Notes under the pieces: model-generated
The model's database searches: none
The model's input: the letters and a program-made list of their open reading frames with translations, nothing else
Told to the model about the DNA's origin: nothing
Program-made: the position numbers and the translations under genes
Part shown: piece by piece, positions 1 to 6,899 of the stretch
Layout: each line of letters starts with the position of its first letter
How positions within the stretch are numbered: the stretch's first letter is position 1
Source: JANRIZ01 sp033764445
GTDB taxonomy: Bacteria > Verrucomicrobiota > Verrucomicrobiia > JAWXBN01
NCBI GenBank assembly: GCA_033764445.1
Contig: JANRIZ010000076.1
Location: 1 to 8,206, forward strand
Direction: 5' to 3'
Length of the DNA stretch: 8,206 nucleotides

Positions 1-1581
1 AGCCTCCTCAAGCCCGGCCTTGTCGCGGGCCATGCCGCATTTGTCCCAAAGAAGGCGTCCGATCTCACGGTGGAAACTGCGCACGCTGCGTTTGCCATTG
101 ATGGAAAGCAATTTGTTGATGCCCGCCGTGACGTTGGCCTCTGCTTTTTTGAATTCGGGATGATCTGTCGAAGGGCGACTGCCGGTTTTGACTGCGGAAG
201 CCAGGTAATTGGCCACCGTGTAAGGAGCGATGAAATATCCGTCGGCCAGTCCCTGCATCAGCGCACTGGCCCCCAGGCGGTTGGCACCATGATCGGAGAA
301 ATTCGCCTCACCCAGCACAAACAGTCCGGGAATATTGCTCATCAGATTGTAATCAACCCACAATCCGCCCATCGCGTAGTGGACCGCCGGGAAAATGCGC
401 ATGGGACTCTTGTAGGCGTTTTCACCGGTGATGCGTTCGTACATGTCGAAAAGATTGCCGTACCGTTCGCGCACCGTGTTTTCTCCCAGACGCGCAATCG
501 CGTCGCGGAAATCGAGATAAACGCCAAGACCTGCAGGACCCACTCCGCGACCCTCGTCACAGACATATTTGGCCTGACGACTCGAAACGTCGCGGGGGGC
601 GAGATTGCCAAAGCTCGGATAAATGCGCTCCAGAAAATAATCGCGCTCCTCCTCGGGAATCAGATCGGGCGGACGCGAGTCGCCGCCCTTTTTTGGAACC
701 CAGATGCGCCCGTCATTGCGAAGCGATTCGCTCATGAGAGTGAGCTTGCTCTGGTGATCCCCGCTGACGGGGATGCAGGTGGGGTGGATCTGGGTGAAAC
801 ACGGATTGGCAAAACCGGCCCCCTTTTTGAAGGCCCGGTAGGTGGCTGTCACATTGGAGCCCCGGGCGTAGGTGGCCAGAAAATAAACGTTCCCGTAACC
901 GCCCGTGGCCAGAACCACCGCATCGGCGGAGTGGGAGGAAATTTTGCCGGTGACCATGTCCCGGACCACGATCCCCTTGGCCACACCCTCAATGAGGACC
1001 AGCTCCAGCATTTCGGTGCGGGCAAACATCCGGACATTGCCCAGGCCGATCTGTCGGGAGAGGGATTGGTAGGCTCCCAGAAGGAGCTGCTGCCCGGTCT
1101 GGCCCCGCGCATAAAAGGTGCGTTCGACCTGGGTGCCGCCAAAGGAGCGGTTGGCGAGGGTGCCGCCGTATTCACGGGCGAAGGGCACCCCCTGCGCGGC
1201 GCATTGGTCGATGATGTTCACACTCACCTGGGCGAGGCGATACACATTGGCTTCGCGTGCACGGAAATCCCCTCCCTTGACCGTGTCGTAAAACAGTCGG
1301 CGCACACTGTCACCGTCATTCCGGTAGTTTTTGGCGGCATTGATCCCGCCCTGGGCCGCAATCGAGTGGGCGCGTCGCGGACTGTCCTGAAAGCAGAAAC
1401 AGGAGACCTGATATCCCTGTTCCCCGAGTGTGGCCGCCAGCGAGGAGCCTGCCAGGCCGGACCCCACCACAATCACCTCGTACTTGCGGCGGTTGGCCGG
1501 ATTGACAAGTTTCATGTTGAACTTGTGGTTTTCCCATTTCTGGGAAAGGGGACCTTCGGGAATCTTGGCGTCGAGGTTCAT
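1..1581 (-). CDS. sdhA: Succinate dehydrogenase/fumarate reductase flavoprotein subunit (3' end outside window)
   Basis: This is the FAD-carrying catalytic subunit of complex II, which interconverts succinate and fumarate at the cytoplasmic face of the membrane. The minus strand is open for 527 codons from the ATG at 1581-1579 to the window edge, so roughly the last 100 or more residues of a usual ~640-residue protein are missing. Visible landmarks are the FAD-binding GSGLAG loop (residues 40-45), His72 in AHSIAAQGGINA (covalent flavin attachment), His266 in IHPT, Arg330 in PRDVSSR (the catalytic proton-transfer arginine), His401 in HYAMGG and Arg435 in GANRLGAS. All expected active-site residues are present. 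The segment REANVYRLAQVSVNIIDQC matches the Bacteroidota/Chlamydiota/Verrucomicrobiota-type SdhA rather than the proteobacterial one. It starts 20 bases after the sdhC stop and is surely cotranscribed with it. No Shine-Dalgarno is visible; Met23 is an alternative start. sdhB should lie beyond base 1. Confidence 0.96.
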   Translation of the reverse strand, partial: MNLDAKIPEGPLSQKWENHKFNMKLVNPANRRKYEVIVVGSGLAGSSLAATLGEQGYQVSCFCFQDSPRRAHSIAAQGGINAAKNYRNDGDSVRRLFYDTVKGGDFRAREANVYRLAQVSVNIIDQCAAQGVPFAREYGGTLANRSFGGTQVERTFYARGQTGQQLLLGAYQSLSRQIGLGNVRMFARTEMLELVLIEGVAKGIVVRDMVTGKISSHSADAVVLATGGYGNVYFLATYARGSNVTATYRAFKKGAGFANPCFTQIHPTCIPVSGDHQSKLTLMSESLRNDGRIWVPKKGGDSRPPDLIPEEERDYFLERIYPSFGNLAPRDVSSRQAKYVCDEGRGVGPAGLGVYLDFRDAIARLGENTVRERYGNLFDMYERITGENAYKSPMRIFPAVHYAMGGLWVDYNLMSNIPGLFVLGEANFSDHGANRLGASALMQGLADGYFIAPYTVANYLASAVKTGSRPSTDHPEFKKAEANVTAGINKLLSINGKRSVRSFHREIGRLLWDKCGMARDKAGLEEA

Positions 1582-1601
1582 GGCGTGGGGGGTCGGGGGG
1601 T

Positions 1602-2294
1602 TCAGACGGGTTTGATGAGGTTGGCCAGGACCCCGATGGGGACGGCGGCGAATCCGATCCACAGCAGGATCGCCAGGGCCAGGCACAGCCGCTGGATCAA
1701 CACCTCATTGTTTTTGGACATCAATCCCAGGGTCTGGAAGAGACTCGCAAATCCATGGCTCAGATGAAGGCACAAGAGGCCCGTGCCGAGGATGTAGACG
1801 GCCGAGATCCCTTTGTGGCTGAATCCCTCGATGACCATGTTGTACACGTCATGCCGTCCGTGTTTGTCGAAGAGGGTGGCATATTCGGGGTCAATGGTGT
1901 GCGTGGTAAAGTGGAGAATATGGAAAACAAGGAACGCCAGCACCACCAGACCGCTGACGGCCATCAGCCGAGAGGCCAGAGAGGCCGGGGCCTGGGTGAG
2001 GTCCCCCGCGGCGTATTTTTCCGGACGGGCCCGGCGGTTTTCCAGGGTGAGCATGATCGAAAAATAGATGTGGGCGAGGACACAGATCAGAAGGAAAATG
2101 CGGGCCAACCACAACAGCTCGTCACTGGTGTGGATCAGGGCCGCATATTTGTTGAAGACATTGATTCCCAGAAAGACCTGGAGATTGCCGGCCATATGGA
2201 AAAAGACAAATCCCACCAGAACCAGCCCGGTGAGGGCCACAATCCACTTGCGGCCGATCGACGAATTCAGGAACCGACATATCACACTGTTCAT
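1602..2294 (-). CDS. sdhC: Succinate dehydrogenase cytochrome b558-type membrane anchor
   Basis: A 230-residue integral membrane subunit anchors SdhAB and carries heme b for electron transfer to quinone. Five hydrophobic helices are visible (about residues 17-35, 58-82, 110-130, 162-186 and 205-227), as in the single-anchor, di-heme SdhC/FrdC family (b558 type), which needs no SdhD. Candidate heme-ligand histidines sit in the expected helices: His33 (FFHMAGN), His75 (LAHIYFS), His125/His128 (VFHILHF) and His177/His180 (LHLSHG). The start at 2294 was chosen because a GGAG (2301-2304 on the minus strand) lies six bases upstream; the frame stays open further upstream but only through the intergenic and antisense region. 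The C-terminal part (SHGFASLFQTLGL) is typical of the family. It is the first gene of the operon, directly upstream of sdhA. Family identification is firm; the direction of catalysis (succinate oxidation or fumarate reduction) cannot be read from sequence. Confidence 0.93.
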   Translation of the reverse strand: MNSVICRFLNSSIGRKWIVALTGLVLVGFVFFHMAGNLQVFLGINVFNKYAALIHTSDELLWLARIFLLICVLAHIYFSIMLTLENRRARPEKYAAGDLTQAPASLASRLMAVSGLVVLAFLVFHILHFTTHTIDPEYATLFDKHGRHDVYNMVIEGFSHKGISAVYILGTGLLCLHLSHGFASLFQTLGLMSKNNEVLIQRLCLALAILLWIGFAAVPIGVLANLIKPV

Positions 2295-2468
2295 AGGGGA
2301 CTCCACAGATAACAATTCATCCCTGCCATGCAAGACAAGGTTTGTCAAAAAGAGAGTTTCAGAAAGTTCTGAAAACATGAAAACCCCCTTCATTTTTGTC
2401 CCCGCGTTTGCAGGATGAAAAAAAATTTCGTGCCAAAAAACAGGTTGTCCGTTTGACTGGCCCCCAGC
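2295..2468. promoter_or_regulatory. Divergent promoter region between sdhC and the HAD gene
   Basis: This 174-base AT-rich gap separates the divergent starts of sdhC and the HAD gene, so both promoters should lie here. On the minus strand a TTGACA (2343-2348) resembles a -35 box for sdhC, but no convincing -10 follows at 16-18 bases. No good promoter was recognised for the rightward gene. The region contains a perfect inverted repeat (2357-2374), listed separately. Confidence 0.5.
2357..2374. promoter_or_regulatory. Perfect dyad TTTCAGAA-AG-TTCTGAAA, candidate operator
   Basis: Two 8-base arms are exact inverted repeats around a 2-base centre, 62 bases upstream of the sdhC start and 94 bases upstream of the HAD start. 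Size and symmetry fit a site for a dimeric helix-turn-helix regulator. No T-tract follows on either strand, so a terminator is unlikely. The regulator is unknown, and the motif was not matched to a named operator. Confidence 0.4.
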
Positions 2469-3119
2469 ATGAATGATTTTGCCGTGATTTTTGACATGGA
2501 TGGGGTCATTGTCGATTCCTCCCGGTTCCATGAGGAAAGCTGGAATGTCCTGGCCCGCGAAGTCGGGTGGACGCTGCCGCCGGGTTTTTTCAAAAAAACC
2601 TTTGGCATGCGCAATATCTGCATCATCCCCGATTTTTTGGAGCCTGGGGCCTCCGCGGAACGCATTCTCCGCCTTTCCGCCCGCAAGGAGGAACTGTTCC
2701 GTCAACTGGTGGAGGGTCAGGTCTCTCTCCTTCCCGGGGTCCGTTCCCTGGTCGGGGAATTGCACAGGGCGGGGATTCGTTTTTCGGTGGGCTCCTCCAC
2801 GGAGCGCAAAAACATCGAAATGATCCTCGAAACCACCGGCATTGCCCCGTACTTCCACGCATTGGTCAGTTCCGAGGATGTCACCCGCGGCAAACCCGCT
2901 CCGGACGTATTTCTGATGGCGGCAAAAAAAATGGAAATTCCTCCCTCCCAGTGTGTTGTCATCGAGGATGCGCAGGTGGGCATAGACGCCGCCGCGGCGG
3001 CGGGCATGGTCTGTCTGGCCTTGGCCACGACGCATCCGGCGGAAAGCCTCTCGGGTTACCGGCGGGTGGTGCCAAATTTGGAGAAAATTCGGATTGAAGA
3101 TTTGAAATCCTTATTCTAA
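2469..3119 (+). CDS. HAD-superfamily hydrolase, beta-phosphoglucomutase-like (subfamily IA)
   Basis: A 216-residue cytoplasmic protein with the full HAD motif set. Motif I is DMDGVIVDS, with nucleophile Asp9 and acid/base Asp11. Motif II is the serine/threonine run GSST (108-111), motif III is Lys142 in GKPAPD, and motif IV is Glu166-Asp167 in VIEDAQVGIDAA, which binds Mg2+. The helical cap lies between motifs I and II and keeps HEESW (21-25) and FGMR (45-48), reminiscent of the H-x3-W and substrate-arginine regions of beta-phosphoglucomutases and related sugar-phosphate phosphatases. It should therefore act on a small phosphorylated metabolite, but mutase and phosphatase cannot be told apart here. 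Length is normal for the family. No Shine-Dalgarno is seen before the ATG. It is divergent from sdhC, and the zinc-ribbon gene follows 33 bases downstream, probably on the same transcript. Confidence 0.9.
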   Translation: MNDFAVIFDMDGVIVDSSRFHEESWNVLAREVGWTLPPGFFKKTFGMRNICIIPDFLEPGASAERILRLSARKEELFRQLVEGQVSLLPGVRSLVGELHRAGIRFSVGSSTERKNIEMILETTGIAPYFHALVSSEDVTRGKPAPDVFLMAAKKMEIPPSQCVVIEDAQVGIDAAAAAGMVCLALATTHPAESLSGYRRVVPNLEKIRIEDLKSLF

Positions 3120-3122
3120 GAA

Positions 3123-3140
3123 TGGTTTTCCACAAAACCA
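3123..3140 (+). other. Hairpin between HAD gene and zinc-ribbon gene
   Basis: TGGTTTT-CCAC-AAAACCA forms a perfect 7-bp stem with a 4-base loop, three bases after the HAD stop codon and 12 bases before the next start codon. It lacks a following T-run, so it is not a standard intrinsic terminator. It may affect mRNA processing or translation of the downstream gene. The stem is AT-rich and could be fortuitous. Confidence 0.3.
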
Positions 3141-3152
3141 GTCCCGGATTCC

Positions 3153-3710
3153 ATGAGCGCCATGCCTACCGACATCAATCCCCTGACAATCAGTTTCACG
3201 GCTGATGACATCATTTTTGATTGTCCCTCCTGCGGCAAAAACCTCGTCATTGAAATTGTGGGCGCGGGCATGCAGATCAACTGTCCCCAATGCCAGGCGG
3301 AGCTGATCGTCCCCTCAAAAAAATCCATTCACAAGGCGACACCGGCTGCCACGTCCGTACCTGAATCCCATGCCCATCCGGCTCCCTCCTCCATCCAGCC
3401 CCCGCCGGAAGGAATCAACGACGCGGTCAACCCGGAGGCCAGCAAGGCGGCCGGGGCCAATGCCCTCATCCAATACAAGTTTGATCCCTCCTCCGTCGCC
3501 CATTTGGATCAGGAGGGCATGGAAGCCCGGCTCAGGGAGCTGGCCCAGCTCAAAAAGGAAAACCATTCCCAGAGGCTGGAGGCCCGGGAATACATTTCCC
3601 ACGCCAACGCCAAACTCCAGCGTGAAATGTCCAAACTCAAACGGCTGGAGGCCCGTCGTCTGGAATTTGATTCCGAGGAAACCTTTCTCAAAGACAAGCT
3701 CGGGCAGTAG
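3153..3710 (+). CDS. Small zinc-ribbon protein with C-terminal coiled coil, function unknown
   Basis: This 185-residue soluble protein belongs to no family I can name. Residues 22-54 form a compact zinc ribbon with two CxxC knuckles (Cys24/Cys27 in CPSCG and Cys44/Cys47 in CPQCQ), resembling the short ribbons of MJ0042/zinc-ribbon_5 type that begin many bacterial proteins. Residues 55-105 are a Pro/Ala/Ser-rich linker. Residues about 118-182 are strongly charged and helical (ARLRELAQLKKENHSQRLEA and onward) and should form a coiled coil. The words RLEARE and RLEARR recur 23 residues apart, and their DNA shares 13 identical bases (3574-3586 and 3643-3655). There is no signal peptide or membrane segment, so it is cytoplasmic. 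The start is ATG 3153; Met4 is equally possible and neither has a clear Shine-Dalgarno. A structural, adaptor or nucleic-acid-binding role is conceivable but only inferred. Confidence 0.8.
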   Translation: MSAMPTDINPLTISFTADDIIFDCPSCGKNLVIEIVGAGMQINCPQCQAELIVPSKKSIHKATPAATSVPESHAHPAPSSIQPPPEGINDAVNPEASKAAGANALIQYKFDPSSVAHLDQEGMEARLRELAQLKKENHSQRLEAREYISHANAKLQREMSKLKRLEARRLEFDSEETFLKDKLGQ

Positions 3711-3804
3711 CCTTCCCCGGTTCATCGCAGATTACAGTCCTCCGGTCGAAAAATTCCAATTCTGCACTCGACGATCCCACGGAAGTTTTCTTTAATCCTC
3801 CTGC
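3711..3804 (+). other. Short intergenic gap before the four-helix membrane protein gene
   Basis: These 94 bases hold no recognisable terminator, promoter or RNA. GTCGA (3745-3749) and TCGAC (3768-3772) could pair weakly. The sequence just before the next start is pyrimidine-rich (AATCCTCCTGC), the opposite of a Shine-Dalgarno. Confidence 0.3.
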
Positions 3805-4932
3805 GTGTCCGTCCGTATTCCCAAGTCCAGCCTGATGTCCCTCGTCCTTTGTCTGGGGATTGTCTCCGTCGTTTCCCCGCTCTGGGCATCCCTGAATTTG
3901 ACCGCGGACCAGTGTGAAACCCAGTTGGGCCCCCCCCAGCAGGAGTTTCTCGAGGGAAACAAGGTTTTCCGTTCCTATGCCCTGAAGGATTCTGTCACCA
4001 CCCAGGAAACCTACTTCAACGGTGTCTGCGCCCAGGCCGACACCTTTTCAATGGGAAGCTCACCCCTGACCGCGGATCAGATTGCCGGATTCCTCAAAAT
4101 GAATTCCGAGGGCTCCCGGTGGAATCCTTCAAGGGTCGGTCCCCAGCAAAGAGTCTGGGTGCGTGAGGATCGCAAGGCGGTGGCCCGGTGGGATGGGAAG
4201 GTGTTGTCGGTGATGACCCTCTCCCGCTTCGATTCCCTGTATCCGGTGGCGGGTGCCCCGGCGCCCGGCCCCGCAAAGGCCGTTGCAGAGAAAAAGGGCA
4301 TGGAAATTCCAAAACCCTTCATCACGGCAGATTCGGGCGAGGTGCCGCTCCCGGCCATGCGGGTGGTGGCCTGGGTGGTCATGGGGGTGGGGATGCTCAT
4401 CTTTCTGATCGGGCACCTGGCGGTTTTTATCCGCAGTTTTCAGGAAAGCATTCTCTGGTTTGTGTTCATGTTCATTCTGCAAATTGCGGTGACGGTCCTG
4501 GTCCTGACCAATGAAAACTACATTTACCTGCTGTTTATTCCGCTGAGCGCGGCCCCCTTCATTTTCCTCAATTGGGAAAAGGTGGCGGGAAGCCGGTGGT
4601 TGTTTTTTGTGGGACTGCTGGTGATCGGGGGGGGGTATTATCTCTACGCCTCCTCTCCGGACGCGCCGCCGGTTCCGCTCCCCAAAAAGGTCATCCCTAA
4701 CGGATTCCAGATGCCGCAGGTGTCCATTCCCACCAATCTCTCCACCCATATTCCCTCCTCCCTTCCCGGCTCCTCCTACCTCAAGGGAGGTAAAAAAACC
4801 GATGCCCGGGGCCCAGGGGATGACCCCCTGCTTGAACGTCTGAAGGCCACACTTCAACCGGCAGGCCAGCCCGCCCCGGAACCCCAAAAAGCCCCCACCT
4901 CCTCCCAGGAACCCCGCGAAGGCGGATGGTGA
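3805..4932 (+). CDS. Exported/membrane protein: signal peptide, N-terminal extracytoplasmic domain, four TM helices, Pro-rich tail; function unknown
   Basis: A 375-residue protein of no recognised family. Translation must begin at GTG 3805 or ATG 3835 (Met11), because an in-frame TAA lies at 3793. GTG is preferred since it supplies the basic residues of a signal peptide (Arg4, Lys7, then a hydrophobic core to about residue 27, likely cleaved after SPLWA). Residues 30-145 form a soluble domain with two cysteines (37 and 75) that could pair as a disulfide, and motifs such as LTADQIAGFL and a Trp-rich end (VWVREDRKAVARWDG). A Pro/Ala linker follows, then four hydrophobic helices (about 185-209, 214-235, 239-257 and 265-282). 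Arg210 and the WEKVAGSR loop fit the positive-inside rule and place both termini outside the cytoplasm. The tail (284-375) is Pro/Ser-rich and disordered. It follows the zinc-ribbon gene by 94 bases, so cotranscription is possible but unproven. Confidence 0.8.
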   Translation: MSVRIPKSSLMSLVLCLGIVSVVSPLWASLNLTADQCETQLGPPQQEFLEGNKVFRSYALKDSVTTQETYFNGVCAQADTFSMGSSPLTADQIAGFLKMNSEGSRWNPSRVGPQQRVWVREDRKAVARWDGKVLSVMTLSRFDSLYPVAGAPAPGPAKAVAEKKGMEIPKPFITADSGEVPLPAMRVVAWVVMGVGMLIFLIGHLAVFIRSFQESILWFVFMFILQIAVTVLVLTNENYIYLLFIPLSAAPFIFLNWEKVAGSRWLFFVGLLVIGGGYYLYASSPDAPPVPLPKKVIPNGFQMPQVSIPTNLSTHIPSSLPGSSYLKGGKKTDARGPGDDPLLERLKATLQPAGQPAPEPQKAPTSSQEPREGGW

Positions 4933-5167
4933 TTGGCCCCCGGATACGGTCCATTCATGCCCGGGCCAGCACATAGGTCTGGTACGTCAGGCCGTTCTAC
5001 TTTTTCATTTTCACAAACAGGGATTTTTTTGGGAAGCTTTACACTGCAGAGTCCGTGGATTGTATTTCCAGAAAGCAGTAATGAGTGCGGCCGGAGCGGG
5101 ACACGTATGCTCGCCCATCCGCACCCCAATAGAATTCCCTCATGCCGGCACTGATTCGCAACTGGTA
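4933..5167. other. Convergent intergenic spacer with inverted repeats
   Basis: These 235 bases lie between two convergent genes, and no coding potential was recognised. TGGCCC (4934-4939) can pair with GGGCCA (4963-4968) across a long loop. A tighter hairpin lies at 4976-4993. Further right, GTGCGG (5085-5090) pairs with CCGCAC (5119-5124) and encloses GAGC (5094-5097) and GCTC (5109-5112), a nested two-part stem. The spacer is longer than two simple terminators need. Confidence 0.45.
4976..5012 (+). terminator. Candidate intrinsic terminator for the four-helix membrane protein gene
   Basis: GGTCTG-GTACGT-CAGGCC (4976-4993) forms a 6-bp stem with one G-T wobble. It is followed after seven bases by a T-rich stretch (CTTTTTCATTTTC), 44 bases past the stop codon. 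The gap before the T-run is longer than in a standard terminator, so this is tentative. Confidence 0.35.
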
Positions 5168-6868
5168 TTAGTCCAGCAGGCCCGCCACCTCGGTCTTGGG
5201 GTCGGATTCAACGGTGAAACCAAATTTGATTTTGATGGTCTCCTTGGGAACCATCTTGATTTGCCAGGTGATGCGACCAGTGTGAGGGTCGAATTCCTTC
5301 TCCTTGAGGGAGGGACTGATGAGTTTGACTTTTACTTTGTCCGACAGCGACACGGGGATTTGGTCATAGACGGTGACCGACTGCGCGGTTTTTTTGAAAT
5401 TGGTCACAGTAATCTCATAGTGGCGTGTCCGGAGTCTGCTTTTTTCAAGGAATCCCTTTTCCTCGTCGCTCTTTTGGGTCTCCATGCGGGAGATTTTGAA
5501 ACTGTCATCACTTCCCAGAAAGAGGGGAAAACCGGCCTCGGGCGAAACAAGATTGATCCGGGTGCGTCCGATGAAATCGTTGTCGAGGAAGATGCTCACG
5601 TCCCCGGGAAGCAGGGCCGCCTCCAGGGTGTTTTTGACCTCGGCCCGCAGGAAAGCCCGTGATTCGAGTTTGGGAGTGACCAGATATTCGATTTTGTTTT
5701 TCAAGTCCAGGATCGCCACCGTGGTCCGGTGCGGATGGTTGTCGCTGGGAATGCTGGCGGGAGTTGGCACCTTGAAGGTCGCGGAAACACCGCTTGAAAA
5801 AACCTCCGCTGTCTGATCGTAAAATGCGCTTTCCTGAGAGGGGGCTGCAGAGGCGGGTTCAGGCAATCCCTCCCGTCCCGAATGGCGGATCGACCGGTTG
5901 ATGGCCCTCCGGTTTTTTTCGTCTCCCGGCACATTTTTTTGCGGGATTTTTGATGAGCCAGGACTGGAGGGGTCCTCCACATCGACAACCCATTCGGCCA
6001 GTTCCGGCATCCCGGCCCCAAGCCCCGGACGTGCCGTTGAAAGGGTCAACCCCACATTTTTCCAGTCCTCTCCGGTGGCGTTGCGGACCACGGCGTAGGA
6101 AACAAACTGGATTTTGTCCTGTGCCACGGTCACCCGGGCATCGTATTGCGGGGTCCAGGAGGCCCCGTTGATCGTGTACACGACCTTCAACCGCGCGTCC
6201 GTATTGTCGGTGCTCGACAGGGTGACCAGGACCGATCGCGTGTGCGGGGCGGCGGGTTTGCGCAAAAAGGCCAGTTTCTGGGAAAGTTTGGAGTTTTTTT
6301 CCTGGAGGTCGCGTTCCTGAAAGTCCAGCATGCGCCGACGCTCGGTGATTTTGAGAAATTCCCCCGCATAAAAATCCAGCAGCCCCTTGAGGTCCGCTGG
6401 TTTGAGTTCGTTGACCCGGGCGTCCTTTTCGGCCTTGGCCTGGAATTTGCCCCGCATCTCATTGAGGGCATTCTGTTTTTCCTGGAGTGCGGCCCTCTCG
6501 TCATGGATGGCCCTCACTAGGTCCGCATTTTTCCGGATTTCCTCCTCCGTTTTTTTCGCCTCGTCGGTGACCGGCTCCTGTCCATGCTTTGTACGGAGTT
6601 CAAATCCCTCCACCCGCACGTCCCCACGGGTCTCACCCGAAACGCGCACACTGTTTTCATCGAGGTTCATGGGCAGTCCCGTCACATCCACCAGATTGCT
6701 GCCCGGGACCAGCCGGAGGCGGGCTTCCCGGGTGACCACGGCGCGGTCCGGATAAACCGTAACCTCCGCGATGTCAGCGGAGGGGGTGAGGGTTTCGGCG
6801 CCGTGCAGACGGTAAAACATCAGGGCAGCCAGCGCACCGGCGGTGATCAGCGAGGGAATTGTTTTCAT
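5168..6868 (-). CDS. Mucoidy inhibitor MuiA-family exported protein (DUF4140/DUF4139)
   Basis: A 566-residue, apparently full-length member of the MuiA-like family, whose biochemical function is unknown and whose name comes from an effect on mucoid (exopolysaccharide) phenotype. A signal peptide (residues 1-24, cleavage after LHGA) sends it to the periplasm or outer envelope. Residues 33-92 match the N-terminal DUF4140 domain (EVTVYPDRAVVTREA, GLPMNLDENSVRVSG). Residues about 100-205 are charged and helical, forming a long coiled coil. Residues about 210-566 form the DUF4139 beta-rich domain, with hallmarks YTINGASWTPQYDARV (231-246), NATGEDWKNVGLTLSTARP (263-281) and YDQIPVS (501-507). A Ser/Pro/charged stretch at 298-347 looks like a variable insert. 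The ATG at 6868 has GAGG only one base upstream, too close for normal use. It is divergent from the HEAT-like gene, and the region between them holds the 11-bp repeat array at 6900-6943. Confidence 0.9.
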   Translation of the reverse strand: MKTIPSLITAGALAALMFYRLHGAETLTPSADIAEVTVYPDRAVVTREARLRLVPGSNLVDVTGLPMNLDENSVRVSGETRGDVRVEGFELRTKHGQEPVTDEAKKTEEEIRKNADLVRAIHDERAALQEKQNALNEMRGKFQAKAEKDARVNELKPADLKGLLDFYAGEFLKITERRRMLDFQERDLQEKNSKLSQKLAFLRKPAAPHTRSVLVTLSSTDNTDARLKVVYTINGASWTPQYDARVTVAQDKIQFVSYAVVRNATGEDWKNVGLTLSTARPGLGAGMPELAEWVVDVEDPSSPGSSKIPQKNVPGDEKNRRAINRSIRHSGREGLPEPASAAPSQESAFYDQTAEVFSSGVSATFKVPTPASIPSDNHPHRTTVAILDLKNKIEYLVTPKLESRAFLRAEVKNTLEAALLPGDVSIFLDNDFIGRTRINLVSPEAGFPLFLGSDDSFKISRMETQKSDEEKGFLEKSRLRTRHYEITVTNFKKTAQSVTVYDQIPVSLSDKVKVKLISPSLKEKEFDPHTGRITWQIKMVPKETIKIKFGFTVESDPKTEVAGLLD

Positions 6869-6899
6869 GCCTCATGGGTAACCCAAAGAAGGGAACAGG

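Noticed and set aside
70..1767. A 565-codon plus-strand open frame covering sdhA.
   Set aside because: It is the codon-aligned antisense of sdhA. The minus strand has all the FAD-binding and active-site motifs, while the plus-strand product resembles nothing and reaches into sdhC.
2342..2370. TTGTCA-N17-AGTTCT as a plus-strand promoter for the HAD gene.
   Set aside because: The -10 match is too poor to call.
2295..3035. Long N-terminal extension of SdhC continuing through the HAD gene.
   Set aside because: The frame is open by chance. The family begins near the Met at 2294, which has a good ribosome-binding site, and the extension is antisense to a clear HAD gene.
4129..4974. A 281-codon minus-strand frame under the four-helix membrane protein gene.
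   Set aside because: It has no recognisable domains, while the plus strand encodes a coherent signal peptide and hydrophobic helices.
5060..5662. A 200-codon plus-strand frame overlapping the 3' end of the MuiA-family gene.
   Set aside because: Most of it is antisense to conserved DUF4139 sequence, and the part in the spacer has no support.
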